Assembly: GCA_020746105.1 (NCBI GenBank)
Contig: CM036633.1
Coordinates: forward strand, 8,664,501 to 8,728,500
Origin: Trogon surrucura
Lineage: Eukaryota; Chordata; Aves; Trogoniformes; Trogonidae
Reading direction: 5' to 3'
DNA: 64,000 nt
Position numbers and translations under genes: made by a program. Shown here one piece after another: positions 13,359-25,600 of the stretch (positions are counted from its first letter, which is position 1; the number at the start of each line of letters is the position of its first letter). The notes under the pieces were generated by a model. The model had not been told where the DNA came from. It saw nothing but the letters and a program-made list of their open reading frames with translations, and did not search any database.

Positions 13359-16300
13359 CTACTCTCTGTGGATTTGTGTGCCTTGAAAAATAAACAACTT
13401 CTCACTGTCCTTTGAGAAAGAATGCTTTAAGGATGCAATTTGTCTAGAGACTGGAAGAGAGAGCTAGGAGCAGGAACTCAGAGAGGTCTAAGCCGTCTGT
13501 CTCACAATGGGTGCATCATTAACCCACTGCCAGCCACATTTTCTTTGTGTTTGATCAGTACAGACATTTACTGTGGTTGCACCACAGGAACAGTATGTGA
13601 GTAGGTAAATCATTGTTTAGAATGACTTGTTTAGTCTCACATGACCTATTTTTGCTCATACAAAATGCTGGCAAAGGAGCAAGTCCTCCTGAAGGTTGCT
13701 GTTTCCTTCAACTCCCACCTGAAGCTTCTCCATTAGATCAAACAGATTTGTGCAGTTGTGCTGATGACTGTGTATGGAGAACGTCAAACAAGGGCAGAAA
13801 TGAATCCTTAGCAAGGACGCCGTGCAAGATTCACCCTTTGGTTCTGATACTGCGCAACATTGGGCTCTGTACGTGACGGGCAGAGCAGGTAAGCATGCCC
13901 ATCCACACATTGAGATCATTCTGTCCCACCTGAGCTGCCTCTCATGCTCAAAATAGAGCTGTCCCTTAGGGAACTCCCCTTCCTTCAGCCACTAGCACTG
14001 ACCTGCGTGAGGGAGATAGCGTTTGCATCTTTTACGGAGCCTTTTGCTGCCTGCAGATATCCTCGGTATCGGACACGGCTGTTTGGACAGTTCTCTGTGT
14101 CGTTAATCCAGGTGAGTATGGAGATAGTTTCCTCCCTATTGTTTCATGCTCCCTTATCCCACGAATACAATTATAGACTAATTTTTCATTCAAGTGAAGG
14201 ATGAGGCTCCTTTCAGCTCCCTGACAATGCAGGATGCAGCAGCATTTGGCTTGGGTGGCACAGCACAGCTGGCTGACTCGTATCCCTTGCAACCACCCCT
14301 GTCCTGGCAGCGAGACCCTTTCATTAGGCTGTGCTATTTCTAGTCACTCTGAGTCGTATCTGGGTCCCCTTTTGCATGGGGGGATCGTCTCCTGCTGATG
14401 TGCCTAGTGGTCTGCTCGGGCTGCCTGCTTCTGCCCACATTCACTCTGCCTCCTCGACCTGTCTCCCTTAGCCTCCCGCATCACAGGTGAGCGACTGTGG
14501 GGCACAAGAGCTCAAATTCCTCCTCTCCATCCCATTACCCTGCTGCTCACCTGCTTGGAAAATGATGGAAAGGACTCATGTCCGAAACACCGTGAAGGGC
14601 AAGACTGCCCCCAGAGTCTTCATCTTCCCCAACCAACACAAAGTGATTATTCAAGCCTCTCTCTCGTGAATAGTTTTGATATCATCTTTTTTTGAGCGCA
14701 ATATCCTCAGAACTGTTCTGCCACTTAAGCCCTGCATCCCTGCTCCCTGTCACTTTATTTTTGCCTCTCCCAGCTTGATTATTGATGAGAGCAATTTGCA
14801 GTCCGTGCCGCTTTATTCGGCAGGAACAAACTAGGTATACAAGAGAGAAAAATATTCCCATCCTCTTTGTAGGAGATTGAGCAGCGTGCTTCCAAATCCC
14901 TGCACACATGCACTGTCATTGATTCATGTGTCTGCGGACAACTCTGTCGTTTGCATACAAATGACCATGGTTCTTCCAGGCTTCGTTACGCCTCAGGCAG
15001 CAGCTGGGCTACATGTCCATGCTATGGAACATGTTCCCAATCTGTATCTGGCAGTGCTACTTAATGAAAAAGCTAAACATCGCTTCTCTTGCAGGGTCCT
15101 CTAATGGTTCAATTTTAATTTGTGTGTTGCTGACTGATTTTCTGTTTAGGCTACGATAAATAAAATCTAAACATTCGTAACGGATATCTAGCTAGTGACG
15201 TCAACACGCTTCGCAAATTTAAATTATGTGTCAACGCTCAATCTGTTTTTTTCTGAGAGGGGAAACTGAGGCAACCGGAGGTGATCAAGGAAACAAAATC
15301 CTAGTTCTGGAAGTAAATCTGTTGCTGCCAGCACAGGGTCACTGGGCATGGCCCAGTTAACATCTCTGCGTACCAGCCAGGGGCTGGCCTGACTTACCAG
15401 TTGAAAACTCTGGAAAATCTAGCTGTAGTGATTTAAGGCAATCGCATCTGTGACTGTCTGCTCTGTTTCTCTACCAGACACAAGCATCGCTGCAGCAGAG
15501 GCTGCAGGAAGCAGCGCAGTCCTGTACATCAGCCCCTCCAGTCCGAATCTCATGTTCTGTTATAAACCCTCTTTTAGCTGGAACACTTGACTTCACAAAG
15601 CAATGGTTCAAGTGTGGTAGAATTTCTTCTTTTTTGGCTTTGGGCTGACAGTCTTCTTATTTGAGAAGTTTCTATAAGACTTTGTTCTAGAAGTCATTGG
15701 AATGGAGATTAAATATTTGGCTGGTCATTCAGATGTCCTGCTGCTGCTGTGGTATGAGCAAGTGAAGCATATGCACGGTTATCTACTCCTGACATCAACA
15801 TTCAGTGTGTTAAAACAATGTTCAAACTCAAGAATTTTGTGCTGATAGGGAATAATATTTTCATGTGCTGCCTGAGTTTTTAACATTCCTGGGTGTTAGT
15901 AAGTTTTATACTTCATTAAGTGTTGTCTCCTTACAGTTTTCTAACAGAAATGCCTGTTGATTTTTGGAACTGAAATGTGTGGTTAGAAGAGTTATATGGG
16001 TATAAATTAAAGGTGTAGGTTGCACCTTTCATTGCCTGTGAAGGTCACTCACATAAGTAGGAATAGCTATTTGTAAGCAACAATAGAGGTTTCTTGGGCA
16101 TTTTGCCTGAATAATTACCTGTGTTGGTAATATATTCAGTACTGCCATTGCCAGAGACCTTTAAAATGAGTTACTCTGTCTGTTTTTATAAAAAGGAAGA
16201 GAAGCACCATGGCTAAAGACTGAAGGCAGAAAACTGTGATTCAAGACTCAACTGGAGCCAAGGAGATAATCAGGGATGAATTAAATACCATTACTAATAA

Positions 16301-19300
16301 GGAACAAAACACTTAGAAAATTCTTCAGACCTTGGAAATCCATGGATTTCGGGATAGACTCAGTCTTGTGGTTGACTGCAGTGATGTAGAGTCCAGTCCA
16401 TCAGTGCTTTCATCAATGATGGAAATGTTTACAGAAGACACTGGATAACCTCATCTGGTTTTAAAATAAAGCATTTGTACAGCAAAGCACTAAAATCCAA
16501 TGAATTCACAAATTACATCCCAGCTGTAGTGCTGTAAAAATCCTAAATTGAAATCTGAACTCCATCAGCCCTTTACTTCTTAAAAACAAAGCAGATAAAT
16601 ACATTGGAAGGACCAATGGGAATAATGTAGGAGGTCTGTGGGATAAAACTGGCACTTGCTGCCTCGGCGATAGATCAGGAACCAGCAAAAGCCTGACAAC
16701 GTTTTTATGTGGCTGAAGCAGCTTGTGGCTGCATGTAGCACATGCACAGAGCTTTCTGTTCAAAAGGCAGAAGCCAAAATCTGAGCCTTGGTCATTAAAG
16801 CAGCCATCACAGACTGGAAGGGCTGCTTGGTTCACCCTCCCAAGCAGCACAGCCTATAAACGAGCCTGCCTGCCTATGGCTCGCTCTCAAACCTGTCACC
16901 AGTGCCAGCACAGCCATCAGGCCATGGGATGCGCACTGGTTTGGTTGCTGAACAGCAGATGCTCACGCTCACCAAGAGCATTGACCCAAGGAGCTGGCTG
17001 GGGCCTCCGGAGCCGGAGCTGAACTCCAGTTCAGCTCCAAGTTACTCACTGGAAAATGTCAAAGTGAGGCCACAGGTGTTTGGTGGGGAGGTAACTCAGG
17101 TCCAGTTGAAGGCATCGTCCCTGCGTGGCTGTGACTCTGTGCTACTTTGTTTATGTGGATGGAGACCTTCGAAGGAAGACGAGCAAGAAACAAATAAGGG
17201 TATAAAAATCTTAGCTTTAGGGGCAAGGTGCACAGTTCATTCTGCCACCTTAGGGACCCTGGTTTAGTTAGACCTGTTTGTGGTCATGCCAGGTGGTCTG
17301 GGCTTTTGTATTATTGAGGAAATTAATAGATAATTAAAAATTCTTTAGTTAGATTAGTACCAGATGTTTCACAAAGCACTATTATAAACATCTGTCCAGC
17401 TGCCTTAGCAAAATCCAGTTTGATGATGCAAAGTCCTACTGGTCTTCCGTTTGAGAAAATGTGCCAAAAAGTTTTCATTTTTGGATCAAGTTTATGTAAG
17501 TCTTGAAAGATTTATTGGATTAATAGGACCTTATGATAACTCCAGAAGCACTCCTCTACTTCACGAGTACAAGTAGTGTCTTTTTATACACAGCAGCAGC
17601 AGCCTCTGAAGATGGATGACAGCTCTCAGTTTGATTGTCAATTACGTGTTTATACGCTGTTTGACAGACTTTTTGTCATGGTGATTTACTCTTCATAATT
17701 AGATGTAGCAATTAGAATATCTTATATATTATGCTGGAATTTTCTTCTAATGATGCTGTAGCTGGATGGTCTCTCAGACACCTGTTCCACGGAAGAGTAA
17801 GCATGGGAATTAACTCTCCACCAAACACCACTCTGTTTGTTTCTTCTTTTTTTCCCTGCTGAATCATTATAGTACCATGCTATTGGGAAACTTCCACTGT
17901 TTTTCCAGGGTATTCTCTATCCCTAGTTGGTGTTTTTCTTACCTTTATCTAAGTTACTTCCTTACAGATCTGATCAGCTGGCTTGTTATCTTCTGCTGGG
18001 CAGCAGCATCCCTTCTCCTTTATCTCAGAGAACAGATGCTTTGCCATGTTCTTTTGGTACCCTTGGGAATGTTTTTTTTCATTTCTCCATCAATGCAAAA
18101 AAAATGGCCAGAGATGGAAGAATTGCACAGAGAATGGAGCACCTGGCAACACTGGCAGCACTGCCTGCGGCCATGTATCCTCTTGTCCTTGGCCTCTTAA
18201 AAACAGCTTTCCCTGCTCACTTGCATGAAGCACAGACTGCAGTAAGGAGATGGGAGTTCCCAGCCAGAGATTGACTGCTGGGGCAGTGTTTGGCACCAGG
18301 GTTGATATGCAGAAGAGAGGCACGGCTGTGTGTCTGTTTTCCTCACACAGGTATTGCACAGTAAATTAACTGTAAACGCACACCTCCACAATGAATGCCT
18401 GTATGTCAAAATGCCCAGTTTGCATGGAAAAAGCTGTAGTATTTGCACATGTAGTTATGTAGTTTACATGACTGAATGCACTGATACGCTTACAAATTCT
18501 TGCAGTGAGTGTCTTCCAGCACAGAGGCAGGAGCCACATGGAAGGAAGTCCAAACACAGCCGGACCAGTGGTTCTCAAAGTCTCATCTCCTTATCTCCAG
18601 CACTGTCAGAGTTGTGCTGCCAGCATTTTAACAGGGAGCTCCCAGGAAAGGGTCATGTGTCTGACGGTGAGCTGGTAGTTTCTCAGAGTCTGAGGGATGC
18701 AAGTTTCAGGTTACTTCGCGCCATCTGGGCTGCAGAAATGCGAAGCTGAACTGGGCGAGGACACAGCACTGCAGAGCACCTCTGATGGGCAACAGCTGGG
18801 CTGCACCGTCCCTTCTGCACCAGGTACAGAAGTGATACCTGCACCCTCGCCCGGGCAGCTGGGGAGCGGGAGAGCCAGCCCTGCTGGCGAGAGCAGCCTG
18901 CTGAGGACACAGCCACCTGCCCTGAAAGGTTGAAAGCCTGAGCAAGCAGCGATGAATATAATGTTTCATTGGTGCAGCTGCAAAACAAGGCAACTTGCTA
19001 GACTTTTTTCACAAGTTGAAAGTTTTGGGAGGTGAGATGTGTTGTTCTTTGGCTATAACATAATTTATTGGGTTCCTCTGTAGCATGTGCACAGGGTGTG
19101 CATGTGCATTTTCTTCCCCTTAGCAGCTTCCCTTGATCGAAGGAGAACCCAGGTATGCATTCTGAAGAGCCACAGTAATTTGGTTTTGTTTTCAGTTTCA
19201 AAGTTCTTTGTAGTAAAAAGAGCCCATAAGCTTTGTTTCAAAGGTGAAATCTGAAACGCTCCTAGATCTGGAGGCTGGTGGTGTTAAAGGTGGGGTCCTA

Positions 19301-21409
19301 CCAGCTGCTGCAACGTCTTCCTGGCTCACTGATGAGTAGGTGGGTTCCCTGTGCTCTCTGCCATTCCCCTCAGTTTTCTGCAATTATGCTGCAAATTCTG
19401 CATTTGTGTGCTTAAAATCCTAAATGTTTAATTACATGAAAAGGCTTGTTTGATTTGATTAGCACAGACTTACAAAAACATCTGGAGAAAGTTCCTTCCA
19501 ACAGGGAAGCTGTTCTTGATAGAAGAACAGGATAAAATAGGCATTTAAAGAGTTAAACCTTGGTCTCTCATGGAAGTGTAGCTGGAACTGAGACCTTAGA
19601 CCAACTGAATCCACAGTACAAAGCCACCTCAGCTAGTGCAGATGGGCTCCAATGGATTAGGAGCAAAAGCAAGTACTTAGAGTCTTGAGATTTAACACAG
19701 ACAGTGTAGGTGTCTTCAGGATGTGACCAAAGAGAAATGAAAAACTTCTGATTAGCCTTTGCCTGTGGCCCACAAGGGCAGAGAAAGAGAGGCAGAGGAA
19801 AAAAAAAAAAGAAAAGGGATTACAGTCCCAATGCTGTGATTGATGTTGTGTTGAAAGGGGAACAAGGCTCTCTGAGCTGCCTGCCTAATCACAGGCTGTA
19901 ACCTGCTTGGCAAGTCTTCTCCACTTTAGACTCTGCTGGCTGGCAGCCAGAAATACTAAGTCTGGGACAAGTGACATTGTGTAGGTTTGACATACCTCTT
20001 CTGTTATCTTTGTAATGCTGCCAGTATCCCATGGTCATTTTCCATCAACTGGGCTCTTCCTTTGGGGAACTGAGAACATTCTTTCTTACTGAGTGTTTTT
20101 GGCGGGGGGGAGAGGGAGGAAGGAGAAGGGAGAGCTTAAAAACCAAAATCGGATGATTGAGATAACACAGGCTATACTGAAATCTCTAGTATTCACAGTA
20201 AAATATTATGCTTCAGACCAATTTTGATTTCTAGAAATCAACCTGTTGGTTAAGTACCAGATCAAATGTACTCCTTTAAAGACTCATTCTGTGCCTTCAC
20301 TGTTGCCATAAAAAAAGCAGTATTAAAAGAGTGTGGTAGGTCTGGATTTGAGCGCGGCTCTCTGCGTGCTTAGGCTTTAAGAAAAAAAAGGCTGTTCCTT
20401 GAAGACCCAACCTTATGAAATCTAGTTTCCTGCAGGTTTATTTTTCAGTCTCGTCAACTCCGTAATCCCTGGCTCCTCCATCTCTCTGGAGAAATCCCTT
20501 GCAGACAAGAAGGGAGGCAGCAAGCAGGGGTCTGTGGGTGCCACTCAGTCAGATGCCTGTCCACAGCACCTCTGCTGAGCTTCCTCACCTTCTCAGCCAG
20601 CTCCTCTGGGAGTTCCCCCACTGCACAAACCATGTGGGAACTAAATTATCTCAAAGACTTCAGCCCCTCTTCAAATCTGGGTGAGAACGGCTGATGGATG
20701 AAGTGCTGTTGAGGAGGAATGGTGTTGCTGAGGATAGGCAGACTGAGATGGAGGTTTCCCAAGGAAATTATGCTAAAAAAAATCGTGCAATTGTGCAAAC
20801 GTGCCCACAAAGTTTAGTAACTGTTTGCAGTCCGCACGTACAGTGTGGTGTGGAATGGAAAGTTCTGCCGCTCCTATTTGAGGTTGTGACTCTACTGAGG
20901 ACTCTCTGTGTCCCTTGACGTGTCACTGAGCATCATCCAGGTCCATCCCACGTGAAAGAGAGAAAATGGAACATGTCCCCTTATGGACGTCGGGCTCTTT
21001 GCATTAATGCTGGCCATGTGGAGGGGACGGCACAATGAGGCCTCAGACTTGGCTGAGGTCTTTCTGTTTCTGGAACACAAACAACTAACTTTCAGTTTAT
21101 AATAATCTCAGTAAGTATCTATTTACATAGCTGTTTAGTCCCTAAATGTTTCTCGTGATGTCTTCTTCCAAAGCATGTAGAGTACATAAGGCTATTGCTG
21201 TGTTACTGCTGCCCATTCCTCAGCTTCACAGTTTCTTTCCAAAATGAATTTAAGTATCCAAATCCAAGCTGACCAGCAGTCCTGACAATATTTGGAGCTC
21301 TACAAGTGAGCACTGGGGATTTTTATATCATTCCCATTTCTAACTGGCAACCAAGGGAAAGCTCTTGTGGAGAGAATTAACAAAAATGGTTAAGTGATGG
21401 TTGTGACTG
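13359..21409. other. no recognisable gene
   Basis: I find no supported exon or RNA gene in these 8 kb. AT-rich segments alternate with moderately GC-rich ones, and a poly-A run lies near 19,800. A full palindromic CRE-type octamer TGACGTCA occurs at 15,196-15,203 in an otherwise AT-rich block. No known repeat family was recognised with confidence. Confidence 0.45.
15196..15203. promoter_or_regulatory. possible CRE octamer (TGACGTCA)
   Basis: This is an exact match to the palindromic CREB/ATF site. It stands alone in a non-CpG-island AT-rich stretch with no nearby promoter evidence, so function is only a possibility. A CpG surviving in AT-rich DNA is mildly suggestive. Confidence 0.2.
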
Positions 21410-22600
21410 TTTCGCCAAGCAGAGGCAGGTCAAATGGTTTGGCGAGAAAGCAAAAGCCAGCTCCGATTGGCAACAGGCTCGACACAGCGATCCCCACCTC
21501 CTCGTCTCCTCTGTCGCTGCGAGCATGTCCTTGGAGCACCTCCCGGCACAGGATGAGGCCGTGCCGGGTGGCAGGTCAGATCTTCGGGGAGAGGTAAGTG
21601 AAGTGTCACCGGCCTGCCTGCCCTGGCGGGGGGGGGGGAGAGGAGGTGGCCAAGGGGAGGGAAAAGTGCCCCTGGGGGTGCTAAGGCCGGGGGAGGGCTG
21701 CTTTAAACTGCACTCCCTGTGCCTCAGTTTCTCTTGATGTGAAGCAACAGCGGCTCTGAAGCCGGTCGGTGAGGACGGGTGTCCCTCAGCATCGCCTGCC
21801 CGGCGGCCTGGATCGCTCCCGGTGCGGGCAGGGCTGGATCCCAGTGCCGGTTCGGGTGCGGCCCCGGTCCCGGCGCGGGCAAGGCTGGGTCCAGGTGCCG
21901 GTTCGGGTACGATCCCGGTCCCGGCGCGGGCAAGGCTGGGTCCAGGTGCCGGTTCGGGTACGATCCCGGTCCCGGCGCGGGCAAGGCTGGGTGCTGGTGC
22001 GGGTGCGGGCGGAGCGGAGCTGTCCGCGGCCGCCGGTGCTGAGCCACGGTGGCAGCAGCCGCGGAACCTGCGCTCTCCCCGCTCCCCACCGAGCTGCCGC
22101 GGGGTCCCCGGTAAGTTTGTGGCGGCGCAGAGCGGAGCGGGCTGCGCCGGGGCGGCGGCTCCTACGGGAAACATAGCGAGGGGTCCGGCCGCGGGGGAAG
22201 CGCTGCCCTGGGCATCCCGGGAGGGACACGGAGCCGCCGAGCATCCCCGGCTCCGGCTGCGGGGAGGGCGCGGTGCCCGCGGGTGCGGGGGGGCAGAGGC
22301 CCCGCTCACGGTGGCCCCAGGAGGGTGTGATGGAGCACAGCGTGTCCCGGGGGGGACCGACAGTGCCAGCCCTGGGTGCGACGTGTGCTCCTTGCCGGGG
22401 CAGTCTCGGGCACTGGTGCATGAGTGACACATCTTCCCGAGAGTTTTAGGGGGCGGGGGTGCACCCCCTCCCAAAGGGGCTTGCAAGAGTGCTGGGTGGG
22501 CGAGAGCGGCAGGCAGAAGGCATGCTTGTTTTGTCTGTAACCGGTGGGGGTGGGAAGTGCTGGCACAGGAAAACTCTAATCTACGAAGTGATTTCGGGAA
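21410..22600. promoter_or_regulatory. CpG island, candidate promoter and first exon
   Basis: The density of CG dinucleotides jumps here, densest at about 21,760-22,400, in a window where CG is otherwise sparse. That marks an unmethylated CpG island and so a likely promoter. An inverted CCAAT box (ATTGG) lies at 21,466-21,470. On the + strand there are two strong consensus splice donors, GAG|GTAAGTG with the intron starting at 21,594 and CCG|GTAAGT starting at 22,111. The next recognised + strand exon is the opsin start exon at 28,199, which has a splice acceptor directly before its ATG. The island may therefore drive the opsin through a non-coding first exon, or it may belong to an unrecognised transcript on either strand. 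Long open frames in several phases here come from the lack of AT-rich stop codons. Confidence 0.6.
21841..21992. repeat. 51-bp GC-rich tandem repeat, three copies
   Basis: Three consecutive units lie at 21,841-21,890 (50 bp, one base shorter), 21,891-21,941 and 21,942-21,992. The last two are identical and the first differs at a few positions. Partial units flank both sides. Each contains ggttcgggtacgatcccggt and ggcgcgggcaaggctgggt. The unit length is a multiple of three, so any open frame crossing it repeats as a 17-residue block. It is a minisatellite inside a CpG island. Confidence 0.9.
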
Positions 22601-25600
22601 GGGGACTGAGGGTTGCCTTTTCTTACGCTGCAGCCTGTCCTTCAGACACCGAGCCATTGCTCAGCTGTGCTCTTTTGCTCTTCCATGACTTTTTAAGTCT
22701 TGCTTTATTTGCTAGGCAGCAGTGTCTAAGCTTCCCTTGTTTTGGGAATTGCAGAAATCGATTCCTACTATTTACTATTGCAAGAGACTGGAGGTCAGCT
22801 GAGTTTTCAGACTCATCAGGTTTCCTCCTCCTTTCCAAGAAGGGCTCTGGCTTTGTGGCACGTTGGCTGAAGAAAAGCAACTGTCGAAGTGTGGAGAGGA
22901 CAAGGGCAAAGCCAACAATCACACAAAATGAAATGTATAGTTTTTCAGACAGAGTGTGATCAGGCTTGTCCAACCATGCCAGGGTTCTCCCAGGTGCCAG
23001 ATATGGACACGGGATGTAGGTGTAAGTTGGATTTTTACTGTGAACACAAGAATAAGGTCTGGGATGCAGAATACGATGGTTTCCTGGTAATGTACCTGTG
23101 GCAGCAGCTGCTTGGAAGACTTCATCTCATTTTGAACTCTGATTAAATTGAGGAGAAAGCAGCTTTCACAGTCTCTCTGTTCTCAGAATAGTCTCAGCAA
23201 TGGAGCTTAAATCAAATTCAACAGCAGCTTTCCATGCTCAAAGACTACGTGGCCAAGCAATTTGATTTTAAAGGACTGTTGTGCTCGCTGGGTAGCCCCT
23301 GATGAGACACTATCATTTGAAGTCCCCCCCCAGAGAGTTACAGAGTTTGTCTTGATTGAGTATAGTCAGGTTTTTGAAATATTTTTGAGTTGAAAGAAAA
23401 CTCCAGCAGCTGTTTTTGTCAGAAACGATTGTGGATGTGCTTAGTACCTGCACTGATACTTCTGCACTGATACTCCACTAGACATGACAGCAGAGAAAGA
23501 GATTTGTGCAGGCTTCACCCTCTGTCTCACACTCACCTGAGGGAACAGCTCAGAGAGAGGGAGACCTTCGGGCAGGTTTCCAGCAGGAAGACAGAGCCAG
23601 AATAGGTTTGTGAATTGTCAGGGAAGCAGATTACTCACTGTCTTGTTTCCACAAGGGTAAAGACCATGTGAGGTGTGAAGAGGTGCCGGCATCCCCCTCA
23701 CAGAGGACCTCAGACAAGTACAGCACCTTCTAATTCATCTGGGGAGGGAAGGCTTACCAACCCCCAATGAAAGCAGCAGAGGTATGTCTCAGATTTTTGC
23801 AATAGCTTTTGTGCTGATCCTTGCTCTGCTTGCCTGTACACCACACATAGCTATGTTAAGTTTACAAGATCTAGTTTAGGATTTATTTTCAGACACAAAA
23901 ATGTTAGTTTTCCGTATTTCTATAAAACTGATTTATTGTCTATGTGTCAATGACATCAGCATATCTATCAGTGCAGGAAATGCATTTTTATAATTTTCTG
24001 TATTACAATGAGAGATGTGTGCTTTACAAATAGCTCAAGCGCAGCCGTAAAAATAAGGCCTATCCCAAGTAATATGTCAGAAATATAAGTTCCTCTCCCC
24101 TGGATTGTTATTACTTTTTGCCAACTTGATCTCAGAGGACATTTGTAGCTCCCCTGATATATTGCAGGATGGAGACCTGCCAGGGATCTGAAGGAAATAA
24201 AGTCCTGCAACCTTTGCCAGTTCTTTCCTTCCTTTGCTGCGTGTGTGCATGCACGCTGAGGAGCAGGAACAATTCCTTCCAGACTGTTTATGCTGGGCCT
24301 TGCCCTGTCTCGTCACCAGTGCAGCTGTGTGACCACAGTCACTCCTTTTTCCCAGGCTCCGTGTTCTTAACACACATACGCTTTGCTAAAGCATCCTGGA
24401 GAAGTTGTGTGCATGTGCTGTGTTCAGCATGTCTGCTTCCAAGGGCTCTTGAGGAAGAGTGAAATATGTCCTAGGGGAGAACTATGCGTTATGAGAATTT
24501 CAGGAATGATTTGCTCAGCCCTAAATGAAGGTTGTTTCCCATTAGGTTAATGAAAGATGTCATTTTCATGGCTGGAGTCACTCAGTCTGGTACAGGGAGG
24601 TATAAATCACCTGTCCTTGTACACGGACACTCTTTACCCTCCAAAAAGTGCAGAAGAATAAGGGAGATTATTTTTACTGGGCTGTGAACCTTTTAGCATC
24701 CAGGGTGCTCTGTGGAGTTGAACCCAGCAGCCCCCTCTCACCACCAGCTCTATGGCCTCCTGCCCACCCATGGAACAAGGGGGCTGCCCTGAGCCAGCAC
24801 CTCCATATCCTCCTCTCCTGCTGGGTTCACTCTCCTCTGCTTTTCTCCCAGGGCGAGGGACTCACAAAATGTGCCTATGGGAGCTCTGCCCATTTTTCTT
24901 CTGTTTGAGGTTAAGGGAAAATAGTCACTTTCTCATGAAATTCTAAAAAGAAACTTAGAAGCTGATGAATATCATGATAATATAGCAAAACCTCCTTCCT
25001 CCTTCCCTTTCCAGATCTGCAGTGTCACACTGTGGGTCTAATAACTTGGTCGTTTTCTAATAAATTTAACCTTAGCATCAATTAAAATGCTTTGGCACAC
25101 AAGAAAGGGAGAGGTGTGCTCCTAAGGACACTCATTTCAGAAAGCACATTGAGATTGGATTTTTGTTAGCTGTGAAATTAAATGCTCTGAAGCAGCTTTT
25201 TCACCCTGACAATTATGAATATACATCAGAGCCACGTTCTCACCCTGTCCTGCTGGCTCCTCGTGTGGAGGTGCATGTGCTGGTGAGGAGGAAAGCGCAT
25301 TTCTTCACAAACCTCTCAGAGGGCGGCCTGAAAAAGGGAGGAGTTGGGCTCCTTGTGATGGCAAAACCTCATCAGAGAACTTTTCTGAAGCATCCCATCA
25401 GTTCTGCTGGCTCCCTTCAATTAAAGCTTTAGATCTCCTAGTCGTCTGGCTTGCAGCTGGCAAACTCTTCCACTAAAGCCTGGATTTGCCATTGCTGGTT
25501 TTTCCTAAGGTAAAATGACTCACAAGATTTTAAACAAAACCTGAACAGAAGCCCCATTTATTTTGCTGTTCTTTATGAGTCACTGTGTAGTATGGTGAGG

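Noticed and set aside
21377-22657. A 426-codon open frame on the minus strand, with other long frames on both strands at the same place.
   Set aside because: It lies in the CpG island and is open in several frames at once because GC-rich DNA lacks stop codons. The product is low-complexity Pro/Ala/Gly-rich, contains the 51-bp minisatellite and shows no known domain.
22459-23146. Two overlapping + strand open frames (166 and 85 codons) and a minus-strand frame just right of the CpG island.
   Set aside because: No recognisable domain and the frames conflict with each other. No splice sites or codon signature single one out.
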